From: Hyperoplus lanceolatus
Taxonomy: Eukaryota > Chordata > Actinopteri > Uranoscopiformes > Ammodytidae
Length of the DNA stretch: 64,000 nt
Reading direction: 5' to 3'
NCBI GenBank assembly: GCA_026929865.2
Contig: CM049397.1
Span: 4,224,001 to 4,288,000, forward strand
The notes below the pieces were generated by a model that saw only the letters and a program-made list of their open reading frames with translations, did no database searches and was not told the origin of the DNA. Position 1 is the first letter of the stretch; each line of letters begins with the position of its first letter. Both the position numbers and the translations under genes were made by a program. This document shows, one piece after another, positions 34,375-43,846 of this stretch.

Positions 34375-35304
34375 GTGCACCTCTGCCTGATTCCAGGCCG
34401 GGAACCTCCCCGTGCCAATAGCCTCAACCACGTTCAGGTGGACAATCAAGGGGCCAGTGCTTCTCAGCACATTCTGTACAGTGCCGTAACACTGCGCTAC
34501 AGCTGCATTTCAGGCGCCAGGAGGTCGGCGTCCAGCCTCCGCCCCCAGAGTCCTTGGGGGTGCTACTCGATGCTCGGTAGGTTCTACTCAACTGAAGTTC
34601 AGGGTACCAGGAGGTGGGGTGGGTCGCCCTGTTCTGACGAAGACGGCGGAATCAATGCCTCACGATTCTTCCTTTCCCCATGCTGCGTGTTGCAGGGGTA
34701 CTCCAGTCTATCGCTCACAGGCGGACTGGGTTGTGTCATAGCCCTGAAAGATGCTACTTCAAGTCCCTACTGCCCAATGCCCAGGTGGTCCTCCCCCTTT
34801 GCATTTCTGGGCAGGGTGTACCAGTTCAGGGTTCCTCCGTTTGGGCCGTCCCTGGCTCTGCGGATATTAGACAGTGTGGCAGCATTCCTGCCACCATTAT
34901 AGCTCAAGCTGGTGCTCGGAAGCCGGGCGGCTGCGTGAGCCTGCCTTTCTCCATAGCGCGTAGCCACTGCTCAGCAGCTACTACAGCACTCCATGCAATG
35001 GAGGCTGCTGGGAGCACAGCCTCTTTCCTTCGACTGATAAGTATGCTGACCTCAGCATAATCTAATTATCATTATCCAAGCTGTCCAAGTTCCAGGTGTC
35101 CGGAACACAGCTGCATAGTGCGCTCACCCCCGGGGGTGGAGACTCCATCCGGAGGTGGTGGGCATGATTGGGACAAGTATGGTAGGCAGTGGCATATCTC
35201 TTTGCTTCCGAAGAGATGACCCACTGTCCCCCTGGGTTCTCCTAGATGGAGAGGACCAGTTCCCTACAGATGTTCTGGCTAGTGCTTGGCCAGTCATCCT
35301 GCTT
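34375..35304 (+). pseudogene. DIRS reverse transcriptase / start of RNase H
   Basis: The frame ending at 34902 has CVIALKDATSS followed by FAFLGRVYQFRVPPFGPSLA, the central block of DIRS reverse transcriptases (usual form LPFGLSLAPR). The expected YLDD box is not intact downstream. From about 35135 the sequence encodes WRLHPEVV and CFRRDDPLSPWVLL, then ASAWPVILL, the RNase H/DUF linker typical of DIRS pol. Several stops and frameshifts separate these parts. At about 35305 the coding similarity stops where a copy of the 5' repeat intervenes. Confidence 0.75.
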
Positions 35305-35665
35305 GTGTATTTCCTTCGCACCGTTGCTTGTGTGTTTTTCTACTGTCTGCCAATTGTATGCTCGAATGTATTGTCTTTCTAGCATAACACCAGATCGGGT
35401 GCTAAGTTCGCTCTAGACCGGTTGCTTACTTTGATTTAATCGACAGCAGTGGTCAGTGAGCCAAGCCACCGCCACAGTATTTGTAGCATTGTCGCCAGAG
35501 CCGTTGCATAGGCTACACTTCACACAAGGGGCGGCTTCGGGTAACAGAAGTCGCTTTCACTGTGTATTGAGCTGTGTCCCACCAGCGTGGGCCTTCACCT
35601 AAGCCTTGCGTGCATAGCTTACTTATTGCTTGCCAGTGGATGAGCCGTGCCACACACTATGTGTG
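35305..35665 (+). repeat. Copy of the 5' DIRS repeats inside the pol region
   Basis: The segment has TTCGCACCGTTGCTTGTGTG, ATGCTCGAATGTATTGTC and TTTGATTTAATCGACAGC, which match 31770-31910 and 32600-32750. It interrupts the pol similarity, which resumes at about 35670. Confidence 0.8.
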
Positions 35666-35669
35666 TAGC

Positions 35670-35920
35670 TTTTGTTACTGACAACACTGGATGGGGTCCA
35701 GCATTGCAGTTACAGCCTACGTTTGGTGGCTCCACATTGGCCAGGAAGGCCATGGGATCCCAGCGTTACTAAACTCCTCAAGGAGGGCCCTTGCAAGCCT
35801 TCCAGGGAGACAGGACCTCTGTCTCAGGTAGGCGGATTACATGTGGCACCCGAACTCGGGGCGCCTGCAGCTGTGCGTGGGCTCCTGGCAGCCAGGACCC
35901 ACTGTTGACGTATTGCCACC
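35670..35920 (+). pseudogene. DIRS pol, C-terminal part
   Basis: Frames here encode LVAPHWPGRPWDPSVTKLL and MWHPNSGRLQLCVGSW, both standard near the end of DIRS pol just before the recombinase. There is a frameshift between them near 35840. Confidence 0.7.
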
Positions 35921-36077
35921 CAGTCAGAGGTCCATACCGTTTAACTTCAGGGCACTCGCCACTACATGGCGCTATGCAGACAGTGGAAGTTGTTTTCACA
36001 GTGGTGCATGGCACATGGCGAAGTCCCATGGACTTGTCAGTGGTAGTGATACTACACTTTCTGCAGTCTGTGTTGGG

Positions 36078-36915
36078 CAGCAGGACAGCTGCTTCCACCC
36101 TGTGCGTCTATGTGGCTGCGATATCGGCCGCACATGCAGGGGTGGACAACCAGACGGTAGCGTCCCACTACCTAGTCAGGCCAGAGGCTTCATTCAGCCA
36201 CCATGACCCCTGAGGGCACCATCATGGGACTTACAAGTAGTCCTGAGGGCCTTAGGTCTACCCCCATTAGGCCGCTGAGTCAGGCAGACCTGATGCGGCT
36301 GTCTATGAAGACGGCATTCCTCCTTGCCATTGCGACTGCAATCGGTCGGTGAACTCCATGCCTCGGCAGTGAGCCAGGCGTGCTTGCTCTGGCATGCAGA
36401 AGGGTCAGGAGTGGTGCTCTCGCCAATCCATCCTTCCAATCCAAACGATTGTCTCCCCACCATGTAAACCAATCGATCGAGTTGGCTGCTTTCAATCCCC
36501 TGGGCTCACCAGGGGGTGCAGAAAGAACGTCAGACCCACTGTGCCCGGTGCGGGCGCTTAGGGCATAGGTTGTGGCAACAACCAGCTTGCGTAAGACAAA
36601 TACCTCTTTGTCTGCTATGGGAGCTGCGGGAAGGGGGCTGCCCTGTCCAAACAGAGACACTCCCACTGACTTGTGGAGGTGGTCTTGAATGCATATAGAG
36701 CACAGGGGCTCCCCATGCCTTGGCCGTTGAGTGCCACTCTACCAGGAGTATGGCTACATCAGGGGCTGCCTTGAAGCGGATTTCACGGGGCAGGACATTT
36801 GCGCCACGGCTACATGGTCTTCATCATGTACGTTGCGCGGCTCTGCAGAGTAAATGTTGCTGCACCTCATCCGGTGGGATGACAGCTGTCTTGTTGATGG
36901 CTGCAAGCCCTTAAT
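36078..36915 (+). pseudogene. DIRS tyrosine recombinase
   Basis: The N-terminal core-binding part is clear as STLCVYVAAISAAHAGVDNQ and ASHYLV (36090-36180). The catalytic part follows in shifted frames: SPHHVNQSIELAAF and DPLCPVRALRA (36450-36568), then HSTRSMATSGAALK (about 36734), which holds the His-x-x-Arg pair. The conserved segment that normally ends FYRVNV reads LCRVNV near 36841-36858, so the nucleophilic tyrosine seems to be cysteine (TGC, 36844-36846). The enzyme would integrate a circular DNA copy by strand exchange. This copy is broken by at least three frameshifts and the Tyr change. Confidence 0.8.
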
Positions 36916-36948
36916 TGATGAGTACTCTTCGTGACCTTTTTGGTATAA

Positions 36949-37053
36949 GTCATCCAGTGCTGTAAGCACCGCCTCTGGCGGTCAGTAGGAACGAAATAGA
37001 ACGATAGTTACGTATGTAACTACGGTTCTATGAGTTCCGGATGACCGCCAGAG
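36949..37053 (+). repeat. DIRS internal complementary region (ICR)
   Basis: 36951-37002 is the exact reverse complement of the left end (31324-31375). 37000-37053 is the exact reverse complement of the right end (37234-37287). The two parts overlap by AAC at 37000-37002. In DIRS replication this region is thought to template joining of the two ends into a circle. Confidence 0.9.
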
Positions 37054-37094
37054 TTCTCTGTCACTCAGACTTCTCAGACACCGCGAGAAGATTC

Positions 37095-37287
37095 AGTTGG
37101 AACAGAACCTCTGGTGACTTCCGGAATATATAGACATTCCCGGAGTCACCCAGGTGTCACAGGTGACTTTGTTGGTATAAAGATCTCGACCTGCGCATGC
37201 GCGCGATGGAACATCCAGTGCTGTAAGCACCGCCTCTGGCGGTCATCCGGAACTCATAGAACCGTAGTTACATACGTAACTATCGTT
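37095..37287 (+). repeat. DIRS right inverted terminal repeat
   Basis: Most of it is the inverse of the left terminal repeat. It then extends with GAACTCATAGAACCGTAG to the outer GTT at 37287. This extension has no match at the left end, only in the internal complementary region. Confidence 0.88.
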
Positions 37288-37386
37288 TAATCTTGACCTG
37301 GGTCATCTTTGAGTCTTTTTACCAGCAAAATAATTTTCATACTGAAGTACTGTAATATAACATAATGTTCTACTTTTAAAGACCCT

Positions 37387-38640
37387 ATGGAAAATCACCA
37401 AAGAGGAGGAAAGACCCTGCCCGGAGGAAGCCCGGGGCCCCCGTCTGGAGCCAGGCCCAGAAAGGGGGCCCGCCTGCGAGCGTCTGGTGGCCGGGTCTGC
37501 CACGGGGCCCGGCCGGGCACAGCCCGAAGAAGCTACGTGGCACCAACCCCCTCTATGACCGATGGGCCCACCACTCGTCGGAGGAACCGCTGGGGTCGGG
37601 TGCGCTGTCTAAAGGGTGGCAGTGAAGGGCGGGGACCACAACGGACCAGACCCGGGCGGCAGAGGCTGGCTTTGGGGACGTGGAACGTCACCTCGCTGTG
37701 GGGGAAGGAGCTGGAACTGGTGCGGGAGGTGGAGCGCTACCACCTAGACCTGGTGGGGCTTACCTCCACGCACAGTCTTGGCTCTGGAACCGTACTTCTG
37801 GACAGGGTTGGACTCTATTCTTCTCTGGAGTTGCCCAAGGTGTGAGGCGCCGGGCCGGTGTGGGGATACTCACGAGCCCCCCGGCTGGGCGCTACTACGT
37901 TAGAGTTTACCCCGGTGGACGAGAGGGTCGCCTCCCTACGCCTCCGGGTTGTGGGGGGAAGACTCTGACTGTTGTTTGTGCGTACGCACCGAACAGCAGT
38001 TCGGAGTATTCGGCCTTCTTGGAGACCCTGAACGGAGTCCTGCATGGGGCTCCGGTAGGGGACTCCATAGTTCTGCTGGGAGACTTTAACGCGCACGTGG
38101 GCAATGATGGAGACACCTGGAAAGGCGTGATTGGGAGGAACGGCCTCCCCGATCTGAACCCGAGTGGTCGTTTGTTGTTAGACTTCTGTGCTGGTCATGG
38201 TTTGTCTATAACGAACACCATGTTCGAACATAAGGATGCTCATAAGTGTACATGGTACCAGAGCACCCTAGGCCGAAGGTCGATGATCGATTTCGTGATC
38301 GTTTCATCTGATCTGAGGCCGCATGTTTCGACACTCGGGTGAAGAGAGGGGCGGAGCTGTCAACTGATCACCATCTGGTTGTGAGTTGGGTCAAAGGGTG
38401 GGGGAAGACTCTGGACAGACCTGGTAAGCCCAAACGGGTAGTGCGGGTGAACTGGGAACGTCTGGCGGAGGCCCCTGTTCAAGAGATCTTTAATTCGCAC
38501 CTCCTGCAGAGCTTTTCTAGCATCCCTGTGGAGGTTGGGGGCATTGAACCCGAGTGGTCGATGTTCAAAACTTCCATTGCTGAAGCCGCGGCAGACAGCT
38601 GTGGTCTCAAGGTCTTAGGTGCCTCAAGGGGGCGGTAACC
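37387..38640 (+). pseudogene. RTE endonuclease region (frameshifted)
   Basis: After a Pro/Gly/Arg-rich leader, the endonuclease starts with [19 protein letters not shown] (37665). It shifts frame near 37785 and goes on with [40 protein letters not shown] (the Asp/Asn catalytic block) and [12 protein letters not shown]. It shifts again near 38340 to reach LSTDHHLVVSWV, the final Asp-His motif. The leader's open frame is part of this element, not a host gene. The intact enzyme would nick the target site. Confidence 0.85.
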
Positions 38641-40566
38641 CTCGAACGCCGTGGTGGACCTCGGTGGTCAGGGAAGCCGTCCGACTGAAGAAGGAGTGCT
38701 TCCGGGATATGTTATCTCGGGGGACTCCTGAGGCAGTTGCAAGGTACCGACAGGCCCGAAGGGCTGCAGCTTCTGCCGTGACCGAGGCAAAGCAGCGGGT
38801 GTGGGAGAAGTTCGGAGAAACCATGGAGAAGGACTTTCGGTCGGCACCAAAGTGTTTCTGGAAGACCGTCCGGCACCTCAGGAGGGGGAAGCGGGGAACC
38901 ATCCAAGCTGTGTACAGTCAGGATGGGACGCTGTTGACCTCAACTGAGGAGGTAGTCGGTCGGTGGAAAGAGCACTTTGAGGAACTCCTGAATCCGACTA
39001 ACACGCCCTCTATGTTGGAGGCAGAGCTGGAGGCTGATGGGGGATCATCGTCAATTTCCCTGGTGGAAGTCACTGAGGTAGTCAAACAACTCCACAGTGG
39101 CAAAGCCCCGGGGGTTGATGAGATCCGTCCAGAAATGCTGAAAGCAATGGGTGTGGAGGGGCTGTCTTGGATGACACGCCTCTTCAACATTGCGTGGAAG
39201 TCGGGTACAGTGCCGAAGGAGTGGCAGACCGGGGTGGTGGTTCCTATTTTCAAAAAGGGGACCAGAGAGTGTGTTCCAACTACCGGGGTATCACACTTCT
39301 CAGCCTTCCCGGCAAAGTCTACTCCAAGGTGCTGGAAAGGAGGGTTCGGCCGATAGTCGAACCTCAGATTGAAGAGGAACAATGCGGATTCCGTCCTGGC
39401 CGTGGAACAACGGACCAGCTCTTCACTCTCGCAAGGATCCTAGAGGGAGCTTGGGAGTTTGCTCATCCAGTCTACATGTGTTTTGTAGATCTGGAGAAGG
39501 CTTATGACCGGGTTCCCCGGGAGATACTGTGGGGGTGCTGCGGGAGTATGGGGTGAGGGTGTCTCTTCTGAGGGCCATCCAATCTCTGTACACTCAAAGC
39601 GAGAGCTGTGTACGGGTTCTCGGTAGTAAGTCAGACCTGTTTCCGGTGGGGGTTGGCCTCCGCCAGGGCTGCGCTTTATCACCAATCCTGTTTGTGATAT
39701 TCATGGACAGGATATCAAGGCGTAGTCGTGGTGGGGAGGGGTTGCAGTTTGGTGGGCTGAAGATCTCATCTCTGCTGTTTGCGGATGATGTGGTTCTGAT
39801 GGCATCATCGGCCTGTGACCTTCAGCTCTCATTGGATCGGTTTGCAGCCGAGTGTGAAGCGGTTGGGATGAGGATCAGTACCTCTAAATCTGAGGCCATG
39901 GTGCTCAGCAGGAAACCGATGGATTGTCTACTACAGGTAGGGAATGAGTCCTTACCCCAAGTGAAGGAGTTTAAGTACCTCGGGGTCTTGTTTGCGAGTG
40001 AGGGAACAATGGAGCGTGAGATTGGCCGTAGAATCGGAGCAGCAGGGGCGGTTTTGCACTCGCTTTACCGCACTGTTGTGACGAAAAGAGAGCTGAGTCG
40101 TAAGGCAAAGCTTTCGATCTACCGGGCGATCTTTGTTCCTACCCTCACCTATGGTCATGAAGGCTGGGTAATGACCGAAAGAACGAGATCGCGGGTACAA
40201 GCGGCCGAAATGGGCTTTCTCAGGAGAGTGGCTGGCGTCTCCCTTAGAGATAGGGTGAGAAGCTCAGTCATTCGTGAGGAACTCGGGGCAGAGCCGCTAC
40301 TCCTTTGCGTTGAAAGGAGCCAGTTGAGGTGGTTCGGGCATCTGGTAAGGATGCCCCCAGGGCGCCTCCCTAGGGAGGTGTTCCAGGAGCGTCCAGCTGG
40401 AAGGAGGCCTCGGGGAAGACCCAGGACTAGGTGGAGAGATTATATCTCCACACTGGCCTGGGAACGCCTCGGGATCCCCCAGTCAGAGCTGGTTGATGTG
40501 GCCCGGGAAAGAGAAGTTTGGGGTTCCCTGCTCAAGCTGCTGCCCCCGCGACCCGATTTCGGATAA
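38619..40566 (+). pseudogene. RTE reverse transcriptase and C-terminal domain
   Basis: The first part (38619 to about 39280) has VVKQLHSGKAPGVDEIRPEM and WQTGVVVPIFKKG. A frameshift follows, then NYRGITLLSLPGKVYSKVLE, CGFRPGRGTTDQLF and YMCFVDLEKAYDRVPREIL (first catalytic Asp). After another shift near 39540 the frame is open to 40566: LRQGCALSPILFVIFMDRIS, LLFADDVVLMAS (FADD box), EFKYLGVLF, and the zinc-free C-terminus with LRWFGHLVRMPPGRLPREVF. Two indels split an otherwise well-preserved protein, so the insertion is not very old. Confidence 0.9.
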
Positions 40567-40739
40567 GCGGTTGATGATGATGATGATGATGATGTTCTAC
40601 TTTTACTCAAGGGATATTTTAATTGGTGACTTGTAAAAGAGTCAATTCTCTGATATGATGATACTTTTTAATGACCACACAGCCAGGCTGGTGGAATTTG
40701 TTTTCAGTACAGCTCCAAGGTACAGGTTCCAACTTTACA

Positions 40740-40915
40740 TTGATCATTAAACATAGATACAGACAGGCACATTACATATTACAAAAGGGCCATGCGTACA
40801 GATTTTAGAATGTTAATTGCAGTGGGAATAAAACAGTTTTTGAACCGGGTTGTTTTGGAGGCCCTGTAACACCTCACAGAAGTAGCTGGAAGGCAGTGTG
40901 TGTAGGGTGAGTGGC
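40740..40915 (-). pseudogene. LINE ORF2 C-terminal fragment
   Basis: On the minus strand 40915-40795 encodes CYRASKTTRFKNCFIPTAIN, the Arg-rich C-terminal block of LINE ORF2 proteins, followed by a stop and a short 3' untranslated part. It is a 5'-truncated scrap of a LINE unrelated to the RTE element before it. Confidence 0.55.
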
Positions 40916-41721
40916 ACCCAAAACATTCCTGGAGCACAACATGTATTTAATCATTTAATTTAACAGTTGCACCTTAACATAAAGACTTGCTCTAAATAAT
41001 TTATATAATATATGTATTTATATTCAAAATTAAAGGCTATTAAATTAGTGTTCTCATCTGTCCTCCCTTGTCATGTATTACTGTTCATAACATTTTCAGT
41101 CTGTAGACCAAAATAAGATTAATATTATTACAAATACATTGAGATCAGCTTGTTCAGCCCTTAGTCAACACTAGGAGACAATTGTTTCAGCTATGAGCTT
41201 TTTAATGCCCTCTCTCAGGTGCTCTGTTGGGGTTGTTGGACCAAACTGGAGGCAGGGCATTACGTGACTGAGCCTGAGCTCGTCTACCGGTAGGCTAACT
41301 AGTAGAGCGAGTGCTGTTAGCCTAGCTCCTGGCAGTCGTGCTAAATGTTGCTAACTCGGTGTACATCACGGTACTTCGGCTAGATGGGACTATCTCCCTC
41401 CCCCCAACATCACTACATGCCATTTTTTGGTACGAGGAAGTGAGGCGGATCAAACTCTGGCAAGATGGCGGCGTGCATAAGCCAAGAAAAAAGGGATGCT
41501 CCTCGGTGAACTGAGATTGACCATGACGCTTTATCCATTTATTATACTATTTATGCCCGTCACCTAGACCTGACGTCACGTCACCTAGCAACAGCGAAAT
41601 TATCTCAGTCAGCGCCTCTGTGATTTCCAACTATGTGTCCAACTTCTCATCAACAATTAATATGAAACGAAAGCAACAAACCACTTAAAGCAATTTTTTT
41701 AATCTAAAAAAGCCTGCTGCT
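40916..41721. other. Intergenic, no gene seen
   Basis: No coding domain, RNA gene or paired repeat end was recognised. Confidence 0.35.
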
Positions 41722-42411
41722 GCCTTGGACGAAACTCCGGTAGCAGTGTTGCCAACTTAACGATTTTGTCGCTAAATTTAGCGACTTTTCAGCCCCCCTG
41801 GCGACTTTTTTTTCAAAACAGTGACAAGCGACAAATCTAGCTTTTTTTTCTGGTGACTTTTTCGCCGAAGCAAGTATCACTTTTAACACTTCTCAACGAG
41901 CAGCGGGAGCGTCCCGGCCCGTCCACCGTCACAGAGCACTGACAGACGGCCTGGGCCTCGCGCAGCAGCCCCTCCCAGCTGCGGTCAGAGCAGCAGATAC
42001 ACCTCTTCGCTCGTGTTCCGTTAGCATCACTATTAGCAGTTAGCAACTTTTCCTTCTACACTCTACGAGTAGTGCAATTCAAAATGTTTTGCAGTGCTTT
42101 TTTAAACCATGAGCATGTATGATTACTGCTAGACTTAACATTACCACGTTGGTTGTTTATGCGATTGTCACGTTCATAACACAAGAACCTTATCTATTCA
42201 AATATTACTGTATAAAACCCCTGTCTACAAATATGCAAATTAGGCGATGACGTCATCTGGCAACTTTTAGCGACTTTTTGGACAGCCAATAGCTACTTTC
42301 CTTACTGAAGAGTTGGCAACACTGTCCGGTAGTCACTAGGTTAGAAGATGAAGAAGACTTAGAAGAGGGAACTACAGCGGAGCCTGATGCCAGCAGTGTG
42401 CCACCGGGTAA
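41722..42411 (+). other. Possible exon split by a hAT MITE
   Basis: If the MITE and one TSD copy are ignored, an open stretch runs from an AAAAAAG acceptor at about 41721 to a GGTAAGT donor near 42409. It encodes an acidic peptide with AALDETPV on the left and EDEEDLEEGTTAEPDASS on the right. A further exon candidate follows at about 42709-42801. Function is unknown; the second exon has the style of a transposon-derived protein. Confidence 0.4.
41744..42324. mobile_element. Non-autonomous hAT element, copy B, with 8-bp TSD
   Basis: This is the same family as 18131-18750, in inverted orientation, with ends CAGTGTTGCCAACT and AGTTGGCAACACTG. The duplication TCCGGTAG is exact (41736-41743 and 42325-42332). 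It is 581 bp and non-coding. Confidence 0.92.
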
Positions 42412-42708
42412 GTGAAAGCTGTATATTGTATAAATACAAGTTAACTTAAGCAGATATTAGCTTTCCCAAACTGTATAAATACCACACACAGCCTATATTC
42501 ACTTTAACAGCCTTGCTAGCTTAATCTTGGTGTAGTAAAGATACAGAGTTAGCCAGGCTGATTTGTCAACAAACATTCTCCCCACCCTAAAGGATTGCGT
42601 TGACCAATGTAGTTATTATTGCACATTTTAGTGATTTTTTTTTTTTCATTTAACTTTTATTTATCCTCTAATGAGTGTGTGTGCTAAATATGTCATTGTT
42701 CCTTCTAG

Positions 42709-42801
42709 ATGATATCTCCTGGCCAGCCCTGTGGACTGAGAGTCAGGCTAGGGAGTTTAAAGGCAGGCATTCTTGGTTAGAATGGAAGGACAGAAAGTTA
42801 G
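42709..42801 (+). other. Possible exon of a TTF/hAT-type protein
   Basis: After a TTCCTTCTAG acceptor the frame encodes DDISWPALWTESQAREFKG and HSWLEWKDRKLG, ending at GGTAAATG. The pattern of a W-P-x-W start followed by a W-L-x-x-x-x-x-K-L-G end is like the 5' part of zinc-finger regions in some hAT-derived proteins. The rest of the gene is not visible. Confidence 0.4.
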
Positions 42802-43255
42802 GTAAATGTACCTATCAGCCAATTTGTTAAATTGAGGGGTAGACTACGAAGCGAGATTAAGAGCTGAGCGAGGTCTGTTGAGTCTAAAGCCAGAGTTTTC
42901 AGTATCACGAAAGGTGGCTCTCTTTTTACCTGGCTAGATCACCGTGGTAACAGAGGCTGCACGGCAAACCTGCTCATACCAGTTTTTGTTCCAGAGTTTG
43001 ATCTTAAATTCGGCTCTTAGAGCGCTGCCCTTTAAGGAAACTATAGCCTACACATTTGGAAATCCCACGGACCTGACAATATTGTCTGAGCGCTACATTC
43101 TCACTGAGGAAACTGTTACATCTAAACTTATTGATCAGTAAGTTTATGAACGAAATGAAGCCGTGACATTAGGCTTACAGCAGAGTGAACTGTAACATTG
43201 CGCTGTGGCTTTTTACCACATGCATAGGCTACGGTTAGCTATTGATGCAGAAAAT
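42802..43255. other. Short open frame of unknown nature
   Basis: A frame at about 42944-43141 ends in FGNPTDLTILSERYILTEET, vaguely like the N-terminus of Harbinger nucleases, but this is too weak to name. Confidence 0.25.
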
Positions 43256-43479
43256 GTAAAATAGCCTACGCCTATTTATTTTATTTATTTATTTATTATT
43301 CTTTCGGACAATTCCACACAATACACAATTTTCTCTTGAAAATATTCATACATCATACTTTGTGTTGTCCGAAGGGAGACGGAAGAAGCCAAAGGCTTAT
43401 CAGGTACCGCCCCCATTTTCATCAAATTCGAATTCAGATACACAGTTACTGTTACAGAAAATAAAAATAAAACAAAAAA

Positions 43480-43600
43480 CATTTTTTTTTTATATATAGC
43501 TATATATATATATATACATACATACATATATACACATATATATATATACACATATATACACATACATACACATACATTTTTTTTTTTTTTTTTTTTTTAA
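43480..43600. repeat. (TA)n/(ACAT)n/(T)n low-complexity tract
   Basis: TATATA runs pass into ACAT repeats and then a run of more than 20 T, inside the LINE's 3' untranslated region. Confidence 0.9.
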
Positions 43601-43846
43601 GAATCTGCAGTCCAATACACAATCAATTTTAATGTAATTGCTTCAGCTTTTAAGATCAGTTCAGCACAGTTCAGTTTCTCTGTGACAATGCCAAGTGTAT
43701 AAAGTGTGAAGTGGCCTTGTATTTGGCCTGTTCCAATTCTTAACTGGTAGTCAAAACACTTCTGCAAAAGTATTCAAAAACAAGTCTGACAGCTGGCCTG
43801 TATTATTCTTTACAATATTGATATGTAAGTGACATTGACATTGTGC

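Larger units (their letters stand above)
31324..37287 (+). mobile_element. DIRS1-type tyrosine-recombinase retroelement
   Basis: All structural parts of a DIRS element are visible: a left terminal repeat (from 31324), gag-like, RT/RNase H and tyrosine-recombinase remnants on the plus strand, an internal complementary region (36949-37053), and a right inverted terminal repeat ending at 37287. Both outer ends carry GTT (31324-31326 and 37285-37287), and the internal region is the exact reverse complement of the two ends joined through one GTT (AAC at 37000-37002). There is no target duplication, as expected for recombinase-mediated insertion. All coding parts are frameshifted. Confidence 0.9.
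37379..40591 (+). mobile_element. RTE-type LINE (Rex3/Expander-like) with 14-bp TSD
   Basis: A 14-bp direct duplication ATGTTCTACTTTTA flanks the element (37365-37378 and 40592-40605). It has an endonuclease, an RT, a very short 3' end GGATAAGCGG and a (TGA)n tail (40572-40591), as in RTE elements. It lies about 90 bases 3' of the DIRS element and is 5'-truncated or starts with a short leader. Confidence 0.92.

Noticed and set aside
34375..36700. Cluster of host exons on both strands
   Set aside because: Recognisable DIRS RT, RNase H and recombinase blocks explain the plus-strand frames; minus-strand frames are shadows.
37387..37680. Pro/Gly/Arg-rich frame as a host gene
   Set aside because: It is continuous with the RTE endonuclease and lies inside the 14-bp target duplication.
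43285..43563. Tyr/Ile/Val-rich minus-strand frame
   Set aside because: Translation of the TA and ACAT microsatellite in the LINE 3' region.
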